Below, in pieces: positions 8,092 through 15,576 of a stretch of 15,918 nt of DNA (position 1 is its first letter; every line of letters begins with the position of its first letter). The position numbers and the translations under genes are program-made. The notes beneath the pieces are model-generated. The model ran no database searches, was not told where the DNA came from, and worked only from the letters and a program-made list of their open reading frames with translations. The stretch lies in contig CAZVXI010000058.1 of NCBI GenBank assembly GCA_964631295.1, positions 1 to 15,918 of the forward strand, written 5' to 3'. The stretch is from CAZVXI01 sp964631295 (GTDB taxonomy: Bacteria; Planctomycetota; Phycisphaerae; Phycisphaerales; SM1A02).

Positions 8092-9054
8092 ATGATCTTC
8101 AACCTCGACCAACTCCTGCGTGGCTACCCGCTCCGAGAAATCCTCGTTGAGTTGGCGATCATCTGGATCTGTGTCTACGGCGTGATTCGCTTCCTTCGCG
8201 GGACACGCGGAGCCGGGGTCATCAAGGGCGTCGCTGTCGTGATGGTTGTCGGCACGCTGGTCCTCCGTGTGCTGAGCCAGGATTCGACCGCATTCGCGCA
8301 GATCAACTTCATTTACGACCGATTCCTCGGAGTTCTCACAATCGCATTGATTGTCGTCTTCCAGCCGGAGTTGCGTCAGGCAATGGTGCGGCTCGGCCAG
8401 ACGAGGTGGTTTGGGGCGGCAACGTCGCGGTATGGCTCCGTCGTCGATGCCGTCAGTGGCGCGGTGGATCTGCTGAGCAAGTCGCAGTTCGGTGCTGTCA
8501 TTGCGATCGAGCGGCAAGGAAAACTCGGCGGACTCGTTGCCGGCGGGGAAGAACTCGATGCGAAGGTCAGCGCGCGGCTGCTCTCAACGATCTTCTGGCC
8601 CAACAGCCCGCTGCATGATCTCGGCGTGGTGATCCGAGGTGATCGCATTGTTGCAGCGAATGTTCAGTTTCCACTCGCCGAGGACACCGCTCTGCCTCAG
8701 AACTTTGGTTCGCGCCACCGGGCTGCACTTGGGCTGACCCTGGAAAGCGACTGCATCGTTGTCGTAGTCAGTGAAGAAACGGGCCGTATCAGCATTGCGC
8801 AGCACGGGCACATTGAGTCGGGGATCGACCGCGATGCTTTCGCCGAGGAACTCGCGCGGCGATTGCGAACCGATCCGAACGAAGATGAGAGCGAGGCAGA
8901 GAACACTGGCCAGCCCTACGTCGCGGACGCAGCGCCAGGCGAAGAGGCAGCAGACGCAACCGAGATCGCACGCCATCCCGCAGCGATGCGCATCCCGTCC
9001 GATGATGACGATGCTGCCGCATCGAAAGAACCCGTCGCGAAGGAGGCATCGTGA
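8092..9054 (+). CDS. cdaA: diadenylate cyclase CdaA (c-di-AMP synthase)
   Basis: A 320-residue protein with the CdaA plan. Three N-terminal membrane helices (about 16-36, 42-61 and 75-92) are followed by the FQPELRQAM linker and a DisA_N cyclase domain (about 100-258). The enzyme joins two ATP into c-di-AMP on the cytoplasmic face. The nucleotide-binding GSRHRAALG (206-214) and the VVVVSEETG strand are intact. The other key motif reads SPLHDLGVV (172-180), where canonical enzymes have HDGAV, so the catalytic Asp (D176) is kept but the next two residues differ. After about residue 258 there is an unusual 60-residue acidic, Ala-rich tail. cdaR follows directly, the usual partner arrangement. 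The start ATG 8092 has no clear Shine-Dalgarno sequence. Identification is very secure; activity with the altered motif is not. Confidence 0.95.
   Translation: MIFNLDQLLRGYPLREILVELAIIWICVYGVIRFLRGTRGAGVIKGVAVVMVVGTLVLRVLSQDSTAFAQINFIYDRFLGVLTIALIVVFQPELRQAMVRLGQTRWFGAATSRYGSVVDAVSGAVDLLSKSQFGAVIAIERQGKLGGLVAGGEELDAKVSARLLSTIFWPNSPLHDLGVVIRGDRIVAANVQFPLAEDTALPQNFGSRHRAALGLTLESDCIVVVVSEETGRISIAQHGHIESGIDRDAFAEELARRLRTDPNEDESEAENTGQPYVADAAPGEEAADATEIARHPAAMRIPSDDDDAAASKEPVAKEAS
9040..9046 (+). promoter_or_regulatory. strong ribosome binding site of cdaR
   Basis: AAGGAGG lies inside the last codons of cdaA, seven bases before ATG 9054 and four before GTG 9051. The spacing favours ATG 9054 as the true start, overlapping the cdaA TGA by one base (TGATG). 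Confidence 0.8.
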
Positions 9055-10127
9055 TGGTGAGTCGCATCTTTCGAAAGGAAATCTGGTCGATTGTCATTGC
9101 CACGCTTGTGACGGCGCTCATCTGGGTATGGGCTGCCCGGGAAACACAGGACTCACGCCAGGTTGTTGTGCAGGTGGAGTTCATCCCGCGCAATCCTGCC
9201 GAGTGGTACGTCGCGACAGACACCAACGCTGTGACCGTCACCTTGCAGGGAAGCCGCCAGGCACTGCGCGACTTTGCTGTGACGAGTTTCGAACCGTTTC
9301 GATTTGCGCCCGGACTTGACGGCGTACCCGGCGGCGTCGGAACACATCCGATCGACATGGCGGCGCGGCTCAGCCAGCACGAGCGACTTGCCGACTTCGG
9401 CTTGTCAATCGAGGAGTGCGAACCGGCATCGATTCAACTCACGATTGACCGCATTGTCTCCGTCGAGGCGGAAGTCCGCCCGGACCTGCCAGGCGCACGG
9501 CTCGAAGGAGAGCGAATCGTCTCACCGTCCACCGTCACGCTGTATCTGCCGCAGGAGATTCGAAAGAGCTTCCCGGAAAAGATCACGCTCGTTGCTGGGG
9601 CCGAACCCTGGCGGATCGACCAACTCGCCTCTGGGCAGGAACACACGCTCGACATTCGCGTCGCGATTCCGGAGACACTCCTCGGCCAGCCGAATGTACG
9701 TATCGAACCGCCATCGGTCAGCGTCACGTTCTCCATTCGCTCGCAGGTCCGATTGGCAACGCTCGACAATGTGCGCGTGCAGCTTGCAGGTCCGTGGGAA
9801 GATGGCGAGGACTACAAAGTCGAGATCGAGCCGACGCTTCTGCGGCAGGTGACGATACGCGCCGACGCTGAACTCGTTCGCAGGATCACCGCCGAATCGC
9901 TTCCGGTGATTGCCTTCGTTCATGTCTCGTCACGACAAAAAGAACAAGGCATCACATCTGCACCCATCAGCTTCCTGCAGGCGCAGGTCCCAAACGCAGA
10001 TGGATCCATCGACCATTACCCGGTGTCAATTGAACTCGGCCCCGGTGAGTCCATGCCGGTGGTGAATCTGACAATCACCGAGCGACCGGTCGAAGAAGCT
10101 GGGCAGCCCTCAGAACAGACGGGTTAA
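9054..10127 (+). CDS. cdaR: YbbR-domain protein, CdaR-like regulator of CdaA
   Basis: A 357-residue protein. Residues about 10-27 are a signal-anchor helix (WSIVIATLVTALIWVW). The rest is an extracytoplasmic, beta-rich region made of repeated YbbR-like units, with recurring patterns such as VTVTLQGSRQAL, VEAEVRPDLPG, PSTVTLYLP, PPSVSVTFSIR and ESMPVVNLTI. CdaR proteins bind CdaA through the membrane and tune c-di-AMP output; here that role is inferred from the domain type and gene order. It overlaps cdaA by one base and has its own strong ribosome binding site, so expression is likely coupled. In many Firmicutes glmM comes next; here the next gene is convergent and unrelated. The sequence is diverged enough that the exact number of YbbR units is uncertain. 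Confidence 0.85.
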   Translation: MVSRIFRKEIWSIVIATLVTALIWVWAARETQDSRQVVVQVEFIPRNPAEWYVATDTNAVTVTLQGSRQALRDFAVTSFEPFRFAPGLDGVPGGVGTHPIDMAARLSQHERLADFGLSIEECEPASIQLTIDRIVSVEAEVRPDLPGARLEGERIVSPSTVTLYLPQEIRKSFPEKITLVAGAEPWRIDQLASGQEHTLDIRVAIPETLLGQPNVRIEPPSVSVTFSIRSQVRLATLDNVRVQLAGPWEDGEDYKVEIEPTLLRQVTIRADAELVRRITAESLPVIAFVHVSSRQKEQGITSAPISFLQAQVPNADGSIDHYPVSIELGPGESMPVVNLTITERPVEEAGQPSEQTG

Positions 10128-10419
10128 TCCGATTCCTTCGACGTGTCTTCCGTCTCGCAAGAGCAAGCTTGACGACGCGTTGACTGGTGACACGGCATCG
10201 GTCAGGCCAATCGGCGAGTCGCCATGCACGTTGAGCCACCAGAAGGACACTCCTTGTTCAGGTTCTGGCATGTCGAACACGACGGACGAGGCAATCGATT
10301 TTCTGCTTGCGTTGTATGAAGTCGACTGGCTTCATGATCTGGAACACCAGCAATCCAAGGTGCCGCAGGATGATGATGCAGCATTCGCCGCATTCTGCCG
10401 CCGCGTGATGAATCGGGGT
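10128..10419. other. space between convergent genes, with a possible coding remnant
   Basis: No clear terminator is seen between cdaR and the convergent membrane-protein gene. On the plus strand, ATG 10270 opens a frame whose first 50 codons look protein-like (AIDFLLALYEVDWLHDLEHQ and on to FCRRVMNRGSGFIT). It then runs on antisense through the hydrophobic gene to 10869, where its composition turns into His/Asp/Gln-rich noise. It may be a degraded gene end, a small unannotated gene, or chance. Confidence 0.25.
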
Positions 10420-11070
10420 TCAGGATTCATCACGCCAGCCGGCGATCTCAGTGCGCACCTTGCGACGGCCGAACCAGAACAACATGAACACGGGCAATGC
10501 GATTGCCCAGGCAATGCCGACAATGATCCCGATGACGGACAGGCTGTCGACCAGGCCGAACAGCACGGCCGGCGGTGCATTCTGGCCGCCAGTTTGTGCA
10601 GACGCCTCTCGCATGGCATCCATCTGTACCTTATTGATGTGATGCGAGATGAAGCCGTTGGGAATGGAGAGGATAATCTTCCCAATCGCCCAGATAATCA
10701 CAAGCCGCATGCACCATGCACGGCGGCGCAGGATGCCTGTACCCGCGATCAGCAGCAACACACCGGCGATGCCAAGCATCAGATTCATCCCGATAATCAG
10801 CCACTTCAAGTCATCGAGTGCACTCATTTGAGCGGCCGAGGCTTCTCCACCGGGAATGCCCTGGAATGACTCTGCCATCATCGGCATAAACAACGTCATG
10901 ATCGGACCGCACAGGCCGTACATCACTGCCGCGCCGAGGCCGAAGATAATGCTGATGACGCCGAGAATCGTCGGCCATGTACTCGGCAGGGTGCTCGCAG
11001 GAACGGTGCCCGCACGCGTCGGCGGTGTAGCCGAGTGTTCATTGGATGCAGCACTTTGTACTTCGTTCAT
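10420..11070 (-). CDS. four-helix membrane protein, first of a paralogous tandem pair
   Basis: A 216-residue protein. After an Ala/Thr/Pro-rich cytosolic N-terminus come four membrane segments: WPTILGVISIIFGLGAAVMY, then LKWLIIGMNLMLGIAGVLLL, LVIIWAIGKIILSI, and SVIGIIVGIAWAIALPVFML. The C-terminus ends RRKVRTEIAGW plus a short tail. Start ATG 11070 is set by a very good AAAGGAG five bases upstream; the frame remains open upstream only into sequence with no protein character. The neighbouring gene at 11103-11711 has the same layout and the same C-terminal motif, so they are paralogues. I do not recognise the family and give no function. Confidence 0.85.
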   Translation of the reverse strand: MNEVQSAASNEHSATPPTRAGTVPASTLPSTWPTILGVISIIFGLGAAVMYGLCGPIMTLFMPMMAESFQGIPGGEASAAQMSALDDLKWLIIGMNLMLGIAGVLLLIAGTGILRRRAWCMRLVIIWAIGKIILSIPNGFISHHINKVQMDAMREASAQTGGQNAPPAVLFGLVDSLSVIGIIVGIAWAIALPVFMLFWFGRRKVRTEIAGWRDES

Positions 11071-11075
11071 CGCAA

Positions 11076-11082
11076 CTCCTTT
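11076..11082 (-). promoter_or_regulatory. ribosome binding site deciding the start at 11070
   Basis: AAAGGAG on the minus strand (11082 down to 11076), five bases before ATG 11070. It sits in the 32-bp spacer after the upstream paralogue and fixes the start against the longer reading from 11112. Confidence 0.75.
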
Positions 11083-11102
11083 ACGGATCGATGGCACGCA
11101 CC

Positions 11103-11711
11103 TCATACCCACGTTGCAACATCGTCAGATATCTTGCGCCGTGTCAGGTAGAAACCAAGGATGATCGGATAGATTGCGGTCAGCCCGGAGAATATTCCTG
11201 TCTGCATCATGACTTGTCGATGCATCGCCTCATCTGTCGGTACAGGCTGCACACGATCGCTCATTTCCGCTTCTATGAACCTTGCGTTCTGAGCTTCGAT
11301 GTTCGCCTTCGCGAACCCGATATGCGTACGGATCGTCGCCAGCGTCGCAAGACATCCGATCAGAATCAGCACCAGGCGCATGACCGCCCAGTGCCTCAAC
11401 ATCGTGACACCCGAGCGCCGCCGACGGAGCAGCGCAATCGAAGCAACAACCATGTACATGCCGAGGCACAGCCCCACCGTCGCGAGTACGCCGTAGACAA
11501 TCTTGAACGCGAGCGGCGACTCCATGTTTCCCCCCTGCATCTGGATCAGCGCATCGCTGAACAACGTCATCGCGCCCATGCCTGTCTGGCACAGCAGGCC
11601 GCCAAGGGCGTACAGCAATGACAGAACACCAATGACCACCGGCCACCTGCTCGGCTCGGCTGGTGGAGCGATCTCGACAGGGTCAGCATGCGTCGATATT
11701 GAGGTCATCAT
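11103..11711 (-). CDS. four-helix membrane protein, second of the paralogous tandem pair
   Basis: A 202-residue protein with a short Pro/Glu-rich N-terminus and four membrane segments: WPVVIGVLSLLYALGGLLCQ, then IVYGVLATVGLCLGMYMVVA, RLVLILIGCLATLATI, and IFSGLTAIYPIILGFYL. It ends RRKISDDVATW, matching RRKVRTEIAGW of its downstream neighbour at seven of eleven positions with conservative changes elsewhere. A basic RRRR stretch after helix 2 is also shared (RRR in the neighbour). The starts ATG 11711 and ATG 11708 cannot be separated; neither has a strong ribosome binding site. It is transcribed ahead of its paralogue with a 32-bp spacer, so the two are likely co-expressed. The middle loop is longer and more charged. 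No function can be named. Confidence 0.82.
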   Translation of the reverse strand: MMTSISTHADPVEIAPPAEPSRWPVVIGVLSLLYALGGLLCQTGMGAMTLFSDALIQMQGGNMESPLAFKIVYGVLATVGLCLGMYMVVASIALLRRRRSGVTMLRHWAVMRLVLILIGCLATLATIRTHIGFAKANIEAQNARFIEAEMSDRVQPVPTDEAMHRQVMMQTGIFSGLTAIYPIILGFYLTRRKISDDVATWV

Positions 11712-11797
11712 GAGTTCTTGGGTGTCGCTCCACGATGATTGCCGGTGGGCGGTGTCTCACTTCGTGCTTTCGGCGACACGTCGTCATGTCAGCAACC

Positions 11798-12904
11798 TCA
11801 GAATTGCCGAAGGAACCGCGCATCATTCTCAAACAGCCAGCGGATATCTGAGATGCCGTACTTGCGCATTGCTATTCGTTCGATTCCCAACCCGAAGGCA
11901 AAGCCAGTCCACTGTTCCGCATCGTAACCGACGGCTTTGAACACATTCGGGTCGACCATCCCGCAGCCGCCCAGTTCCACCCACTGCCACTGCCCCTTGA
12001 TCTTCATCTTCATGTCGACCTCGGCCGATGGCTCAGTGAACGGGAAGAAACTCGGTCGGATGCGCACCTCCGCCTCCGGGCCGAAATACGCCCGCGCGAA
12101 CTGAAACAGCGTCGTCTTCAAATCGACCATGCTCACGGAGCGATCAACATACAACCCCTCCACCTGGTGGAACATCGAGTAATGCGTCGCATCGTGCGTG
12201 TCCGGGCGATACACGCGACCGACCGCAATCACCTTCAGCGGCGGGGGCGTCTGTTCCATCGTCCGAATCTGCACTGTCGAAGTCTGCGATCGCAACATCA
12301 GCAGCCGCGTGCCCGGTGCATCATTGACATTGGCGGGCTTCGTCGGATCGAAGGGCACCGGCTTTCTGATATAGAAGTTGTCGATCGGATCGCGCGCGGG
12401 GTGATCCTCAGGAATGTTCAGCGCGTTGAAGTTGTGATGCTCATCCTCAACCTCCGGCCCTTCCACCGCCGAGAACCCCATCCGCGCAAAGACTTCGGTG
12501 ATCTCTTCGATCGTTCGGCTCAGTACGTGCCGTCGCCCGCCACCAACTGCAAGGCCCGGTTCGGTCACATCTACCAGCGGACCGGCTTTCACCTCTGACG
12601 CCTCGCCGGAACCGACCTCATCTGAACGCTGCTTGAATGCAGTTTCGAGCTTCTTCTTGACTGCGTTGAGCCGCTGGCCGGCCTCACGCTTCTGCTCGCC
12701 AGGCACTTGCTTCATCATCGGCATGATCTGCTTGAAGCGACCCTTTGTGCCGAGGTACATGATCCGCCACTGCTCGAGTGCATCAGCGTTGCCCGCCTGA
12801 GCGAGAGCCGCCAGACCGGTTGTCTCGATTTCATCGAGTGCCTCGAACAGCGTCATGTCCGCTGCGGGGGATGTTGAGCTTGTCGTCTCGCCTGCCTGTG
12901 CCAT
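11798..12904 (-). CDS. pheS: phenylalanine--tRNA ligase alpha subunit
   Basis: A 368-residue protein of normal family length. It charges tRNA-Phe with phenylalanine as the alpha part of the alpha2-beta2 enzyme in the cytoplasm. The N-terminal 100 residues are a helical arm with QWRIMYLGTKGRFKQIM. The class II catalytic domain shows EGPEVEDEHHNFNALNIPEDHPAR cut here into EGPEVEDEHHNFNALN and IPEDHPAR, then LLMLRSQTSTVQIRTM. Motif 2 is GRVYRPDTHDATHYSMFHQ, followed by the glycine-rich ELGGCGMVDPNVF, and motif 3 is FAFGLGIERIAMRKYGI. Start ATG 12904 lacks a Shine-Dalgarno sequence, but TAGACT lies just upstream (12918 down to 12913), so the message could be almost leaderless. pheT is not adjacent; the next gene downstream is the four-helix membrane protein. 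Confidence 0.98.
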   Translation of the reverse strand: MAQAGETTSSTSPAADMTLFEALDEIETTGLAALAQAGNADALEQWRIMYLGTKGRFKQIMPMMKQVPGEQKREAGQRLNAVKKKLETAFKQRSDEVGSGEASEVKAGPLVDVTEPGLAVGGGRRHVLSRTIEEITEVFARMGFSAVEGPEVEDEHHNFNALNIPEDHPARDPIDNFYIRKPVPFDPTKPANVNDAPGTRLLMLRSQTSTVQIRTMEQTPPPLKVIAVGRVYRPDTHDATHYSMFHQVEGLYVDRSVSMVDLKTTLFQFARAYFGPEAEVRIRPSFFPFTEPSAEVDMKMKIKGQWQWVELGGCGMVDPNVFKAVGYDAEQWTGFAFGLGIERIAMRKYGISDIRWLFENDARFLRQF

Positions 12905-12958
12905 GAACGAACAGTCTATCGGCGAATCCCGACCATTTCGCCCGTATCCGCGCAGGCG

Positions 12959-14635
12959 TCATTTTCCAGTTCGATCAACCTGCGCATCTTCCTGACGGAG
13001 CACGATCGGCACGTAGCCAAGCTCCAGTCCCGGCGGGGGCGTGACAAACAACGCCGGATCCAGCCGGACCAACTCGCCCGTCGTGGGTGGAGGCATGTAC
13101 TGCCCGTCAATCCGCCAGTGCCGGTGAATCTTCTCCACGAACGCCTGCAACGCCCGCTTCTTCTCCTTGCTCCAGTCGTACTGCCGGAACGACGGCTGAT
13201 CCACGAACCGGTACCACGCATATGTGACCAGTGAGCCGTCGATCAGCTCCACCTCGTGCGGTCCATTCACCGGTCCGGGATTTGCCCACGCGCCACGCGC
13301 CGGCGAGGTAAACGGCTCGCCGCGCTCCGCCAGCGGAAACTCCGCTTCGAGCAATCCAGTCTCGCGTGGCACCTCACTCGGCGCAATCGCGATGCGCTGC
13401 TCACCCATGTGCTTGTAGTACTGCGGGAACACGCCCGGCTCTGCGATATCGATGTCGCTATCGAACCATTCTAATCCCCACACGTTGCCATCAAAGATGG
13501 CCGTGTCGAACGCTTTCTCGATGCCGACCATCCGCTTGCCGCTCTGCTGGTAGCCGGGCGTGCGCGTGGAGAGCGTCGCCGTCCATATCCCGCTCGCATC
13601 GAACGCGCCGGTGCACACCTCACCACCATCGCGCCAGTGCTTGAAGTCATCCCAGAGCGCTGCTTTCGAGAAATACATGACATCCTGCACAAGCACCGCC
13701 TTGCCATTACCATCCACAGGAAAGCGCAGCTCGGGGATCTTCGAATACGTGTTGCCCGCATCATCTGTGCCGATGAGTTGCGGGACCGTATTAATCTCCA
13801 TCGCGCCGCCGCTCATCTGCCCGGCCCGCGCATCAAGCCCGCGGCCGTAGATGAACGGATACTCAAACAGCTTGCCGATCTTGCTCCACGTCTCGGGAAT
13901 GTAATACGCGATCGGCCCGCTGAAGTTGGCTGCATTCAGGAAGCACGTCCAGCTCTGGTCGCCCGTCGGCGGATCATCGCCGTACGCATCTGTAAACGGC
14001 AGCGCCACGTACGCATACCCGAGGAACTTGCCCTTCGGATTGCCCTCGAACGGGAGCGCATCCGGCGGGATCAACAACCGGTTGCTCAACTGCGCAATGC
14101 CCAGCCGGTCATCCGGAAGCGCTTCGGTGTCATAAAAGAACGACCAGCCGGGCGAACCGATCTCGTAGTCGTAGCACTGTGGCGTCGCGTTCATGCTGAA
14201 CTTCGGCGGGCCGTACCGAAACCGGTTGCCACGCCAGTAGCCAAGTCCGCCTTCGAGTGTCTGGAACACGCTGCCCCACGTCGGCCCGCGCTCCGGCCAC
14301 TGCCGCGCCAGTGTGCCTTCCGGCGCGAGCGGCGTGTCCTTGTTGTCAGAGTTGTTCGGCAAAATCCACGAACTCGCCAGCCCGATCTGGAATCCGCGCA
14401 ACGGCTCATCAATCAGCGGCCAGACAGCAGAATAGAACCCCATCCCGTAGCCGAACTCCGACTCTGCCGGCGGCCGAGTTGCCGAAAATCCGATGTACCC
14501 GTGCAGCCCGCGCGATTCCAGCCGAACCTCTCGCGCCGCCTGCTGATCCTGCATCGCCCCGGCAAGCCCGGTGAGCATGCACACCATCGCAGTCGCAACG
14601 CCATATCTGCCTGCAGTTCGTCTTCGCTTGACCAT
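12959..14635 (-). CDS. large exported protein of unknown function
   Basis: 558 residues from ATG 14635. The signal peptide is VKRRRTAGRYG followed by VATAMVCMLTGLAGAM, with a likely cut near AMQ. The mature protein is rich in Trp, Tyr, Gly and Pro and looks beta-rich and extracellular or periplasmic. Recognisable stretches include GLHGYIGFSATRPPAESEFG, FQIGLASSWILPN, GPIAYYIPETWSKIGK, and a C-terminal segment with YDWSKEKKRALQAFVEKIHR. I do not recognise a domain or catalytic motif. A secreted carbohydrate- or polymer-related protein would fit the composition, but nothing proves it. The frame stays open to 14827, but the ATG 14635 start gives a clean signal peptide and lies about 30 bases after a likely promoter. 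It is 54 bp upstream of pheS on the same strand. Confidence 0.82.
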   Translation of the reverse strand: MVKRRRTAGRYGVATAMVCMLTGLAGAMQDQQAAREVRLESRGLHGYIGFSATRPPAESEFGYGMGFYSAVWPLIDEPLRGFQIGLASSWILPNNSDNKDTPLAPEGTLARQWPERGPTWGSVFQTLEGGLGYWRGNRFRYGPPKFSMNATPQCYDYEIGSPGWSFFYDTEALPDDRLGIAQLSNRLLIPPDALPFEGNPKGKFLGYAYVALPFTDAYGDDPPTGDQSWTCFLNAANFSGPIAYYIPETWSKIGKLFEYPFIYGRGLDARAGQMSGGAMEINTVPQLIGTDDAGNTYSKIPELRFPVDGNGKAVLVQDVMYFSKAALWDDFKHWRDGGEVCTGAFDASGIWTATLSTRTPGYQQSGKRMVGIEKAFDTAIFDGNVWGLEWFDSDIDIAEPGVFPQYYKHMGEQRIAIAPSEVPRETGLLEAEFPLAERGEPFTSPARGAWANPGPVNGPHEVELIDGSLVTYAWYRFVDQPSFRQYDWSKEKKRALQAFVEKIHRHWRIDGQYMPPPTTGELVRLDPALFVTPPPGLELGYVPIVLRQEDAQVDRTGK

Positions 14636-14671
14636 CTGTCCGCCCCGATGTCTCATGTTCCGCATGCCTGC

Positions 14672-14682
14672 AGTATATCGTT
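14672..14682 (-). promoter_or_regulatory. candidate -10 region upstream of the exported-protein gene
   Basis: AACGATATACT on the minus strand contains TATACT (14677 down to 14672). Transcription would begin near 14665, about 30 bases before ATG 14635, and this argues against the alternative ATG at 14665. The same 11 bases occur upstream of cdaA in the matching orientation (8035-8045). No good -35 is visible. Confidence 0.35.
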
Positions 14683-14882
14683 TCGCGCAGGCTCGTGATG
14701 TGACGGACATCGGCAATCCGACCCCGACTGCCCCGGGTGCGGTTCGTGCCGGTGCATCCGCCGAGTCTCTCAACCCGTGACAGTCTCGGACTTTACTCAT
14801 TGTGCATGGCTGTCTCCGGGCGCGCACAAGACCTTTGATTCGTCACGCTGGAATATAGACGCCGCGCTTGCTGTTTCGATAC

Positions 14883-15575
14883 ATGCACGAACGCAGCCGA
14901 TTGGCCCACGTGCACGCAACCCTCAGACGCGCTCCGCTGTGCGTCTTCTTGATGACTGGAATATTCTCTGTGCTACCGCATCATGTCACGCCCTTCAGGT
15001 TCATCATCATCGGAACGATGCTCGGGATGACTGCGATTGCATGGCTGTTGTGGCTGCGCGATCCGTCTGTCGTGGAAGAGAATCACCTCGTTGAGTGGAT
15101 GCAGGTCGTGTTCCTCACCGCGGCCGCAGCTATGCACCTCGTTCGATCACGGCACAGCAATACACGCGCTGACCACATCGTGCGGCTGGTGGCGGCACTG
15201 CTCTGCATCTCCCTGGCAGTGCGCGAACTTGACATCAACGAACTCACGTCAGCTCTGTCCCTGCCTGCTGGCGAAACCACCGTCCGCGCAGGTGTCGTTG
15301 TGCTCTGGGTGATTCTCTCCTGGCGAGTGGTGGTCTGGTTCGACACGCTCTGGAGACGTCGATTCGTCCTCACGCTCAGTCGTGTCGGCTTCCTTACGCT
15401 CGCAGCAGGTTTCTTGTATATTACTTCCTGGCCGTTCGATAAATATCCCGGTACATTTGGCATACTGCGGGCCAGGGGGATTGAGGAAGTACTTCAACTC
15501 AATGCCTCGTTCCTGTTGTTCATCGCATCATGCAGCGCTCTTCCGAATAAGCCCGAGCCCCCTGCTGATCAATAA
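14883..15575 (+). CDS. polytopic membrane protein of unknown function
   Basis: About 230 residues with five or six predicted membrane helices: VFLMTGIFSVL (short), FIIIGTMLGMTAIAWLLWL, WMQVVFLTAAAAMHLV, IVRLVAALLCISLAV, VVVLWVILSWRVVVW, VGFLTLAAGFLYIT, and the last LNASFLLFIASC. Acidic or polar residues sit at the helix edges in the pattern EENHLVEWMQ, VRELDINEL and GIEEVLQLNA. Such buried charges are usually conserved for ion, lipid or cofactor handling. I cannot name the family. The frame has a TTG at 14868, but ATG 14883 is preferred; no good ribosome binding site precedes either. TATAGA at 14854-14859 could be a -10 element very close to the start. It is divergent from the exported-protein gene. 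Confidence 0.75.
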   Translation: MHERSRLAHVHATLRRAPLCVFLMTGIFSVLPHHVTPFRFIIIGTMLGMTAIAWLLWLRDPSVVEENHLVEWMQVVFLTAAAAMHLVRSRHSNTRADHIVRLVAALLCISLAVRELDINELTSALSLPAGETTVRAGVVVLWVILSWRVVVWFDTLWRRRFVLTLSRVGFLTLAAGFLYITSWPFDKYPGTFGILRARGIEEVLQLNASFLLFIASCSALPNKPEPPADQ

Positions 15576-15576
15576 T

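Noticed and set aside
10180..10869. The full plus-strand frame of 229 codons as a real gene
   Set aside because: Most of it is antisense to the four-helix membrane protein, which has a strong ribosome binding site and a paralogue. Only the first part after 10270 deserves a note.
13637..14698. Long plus-strand frame of 353 codons
   Set aside because: Antisense to the exported-protein gene; the product is Arg/Ala/Pro-rich noise typical of the complement of a GC-rich gene.
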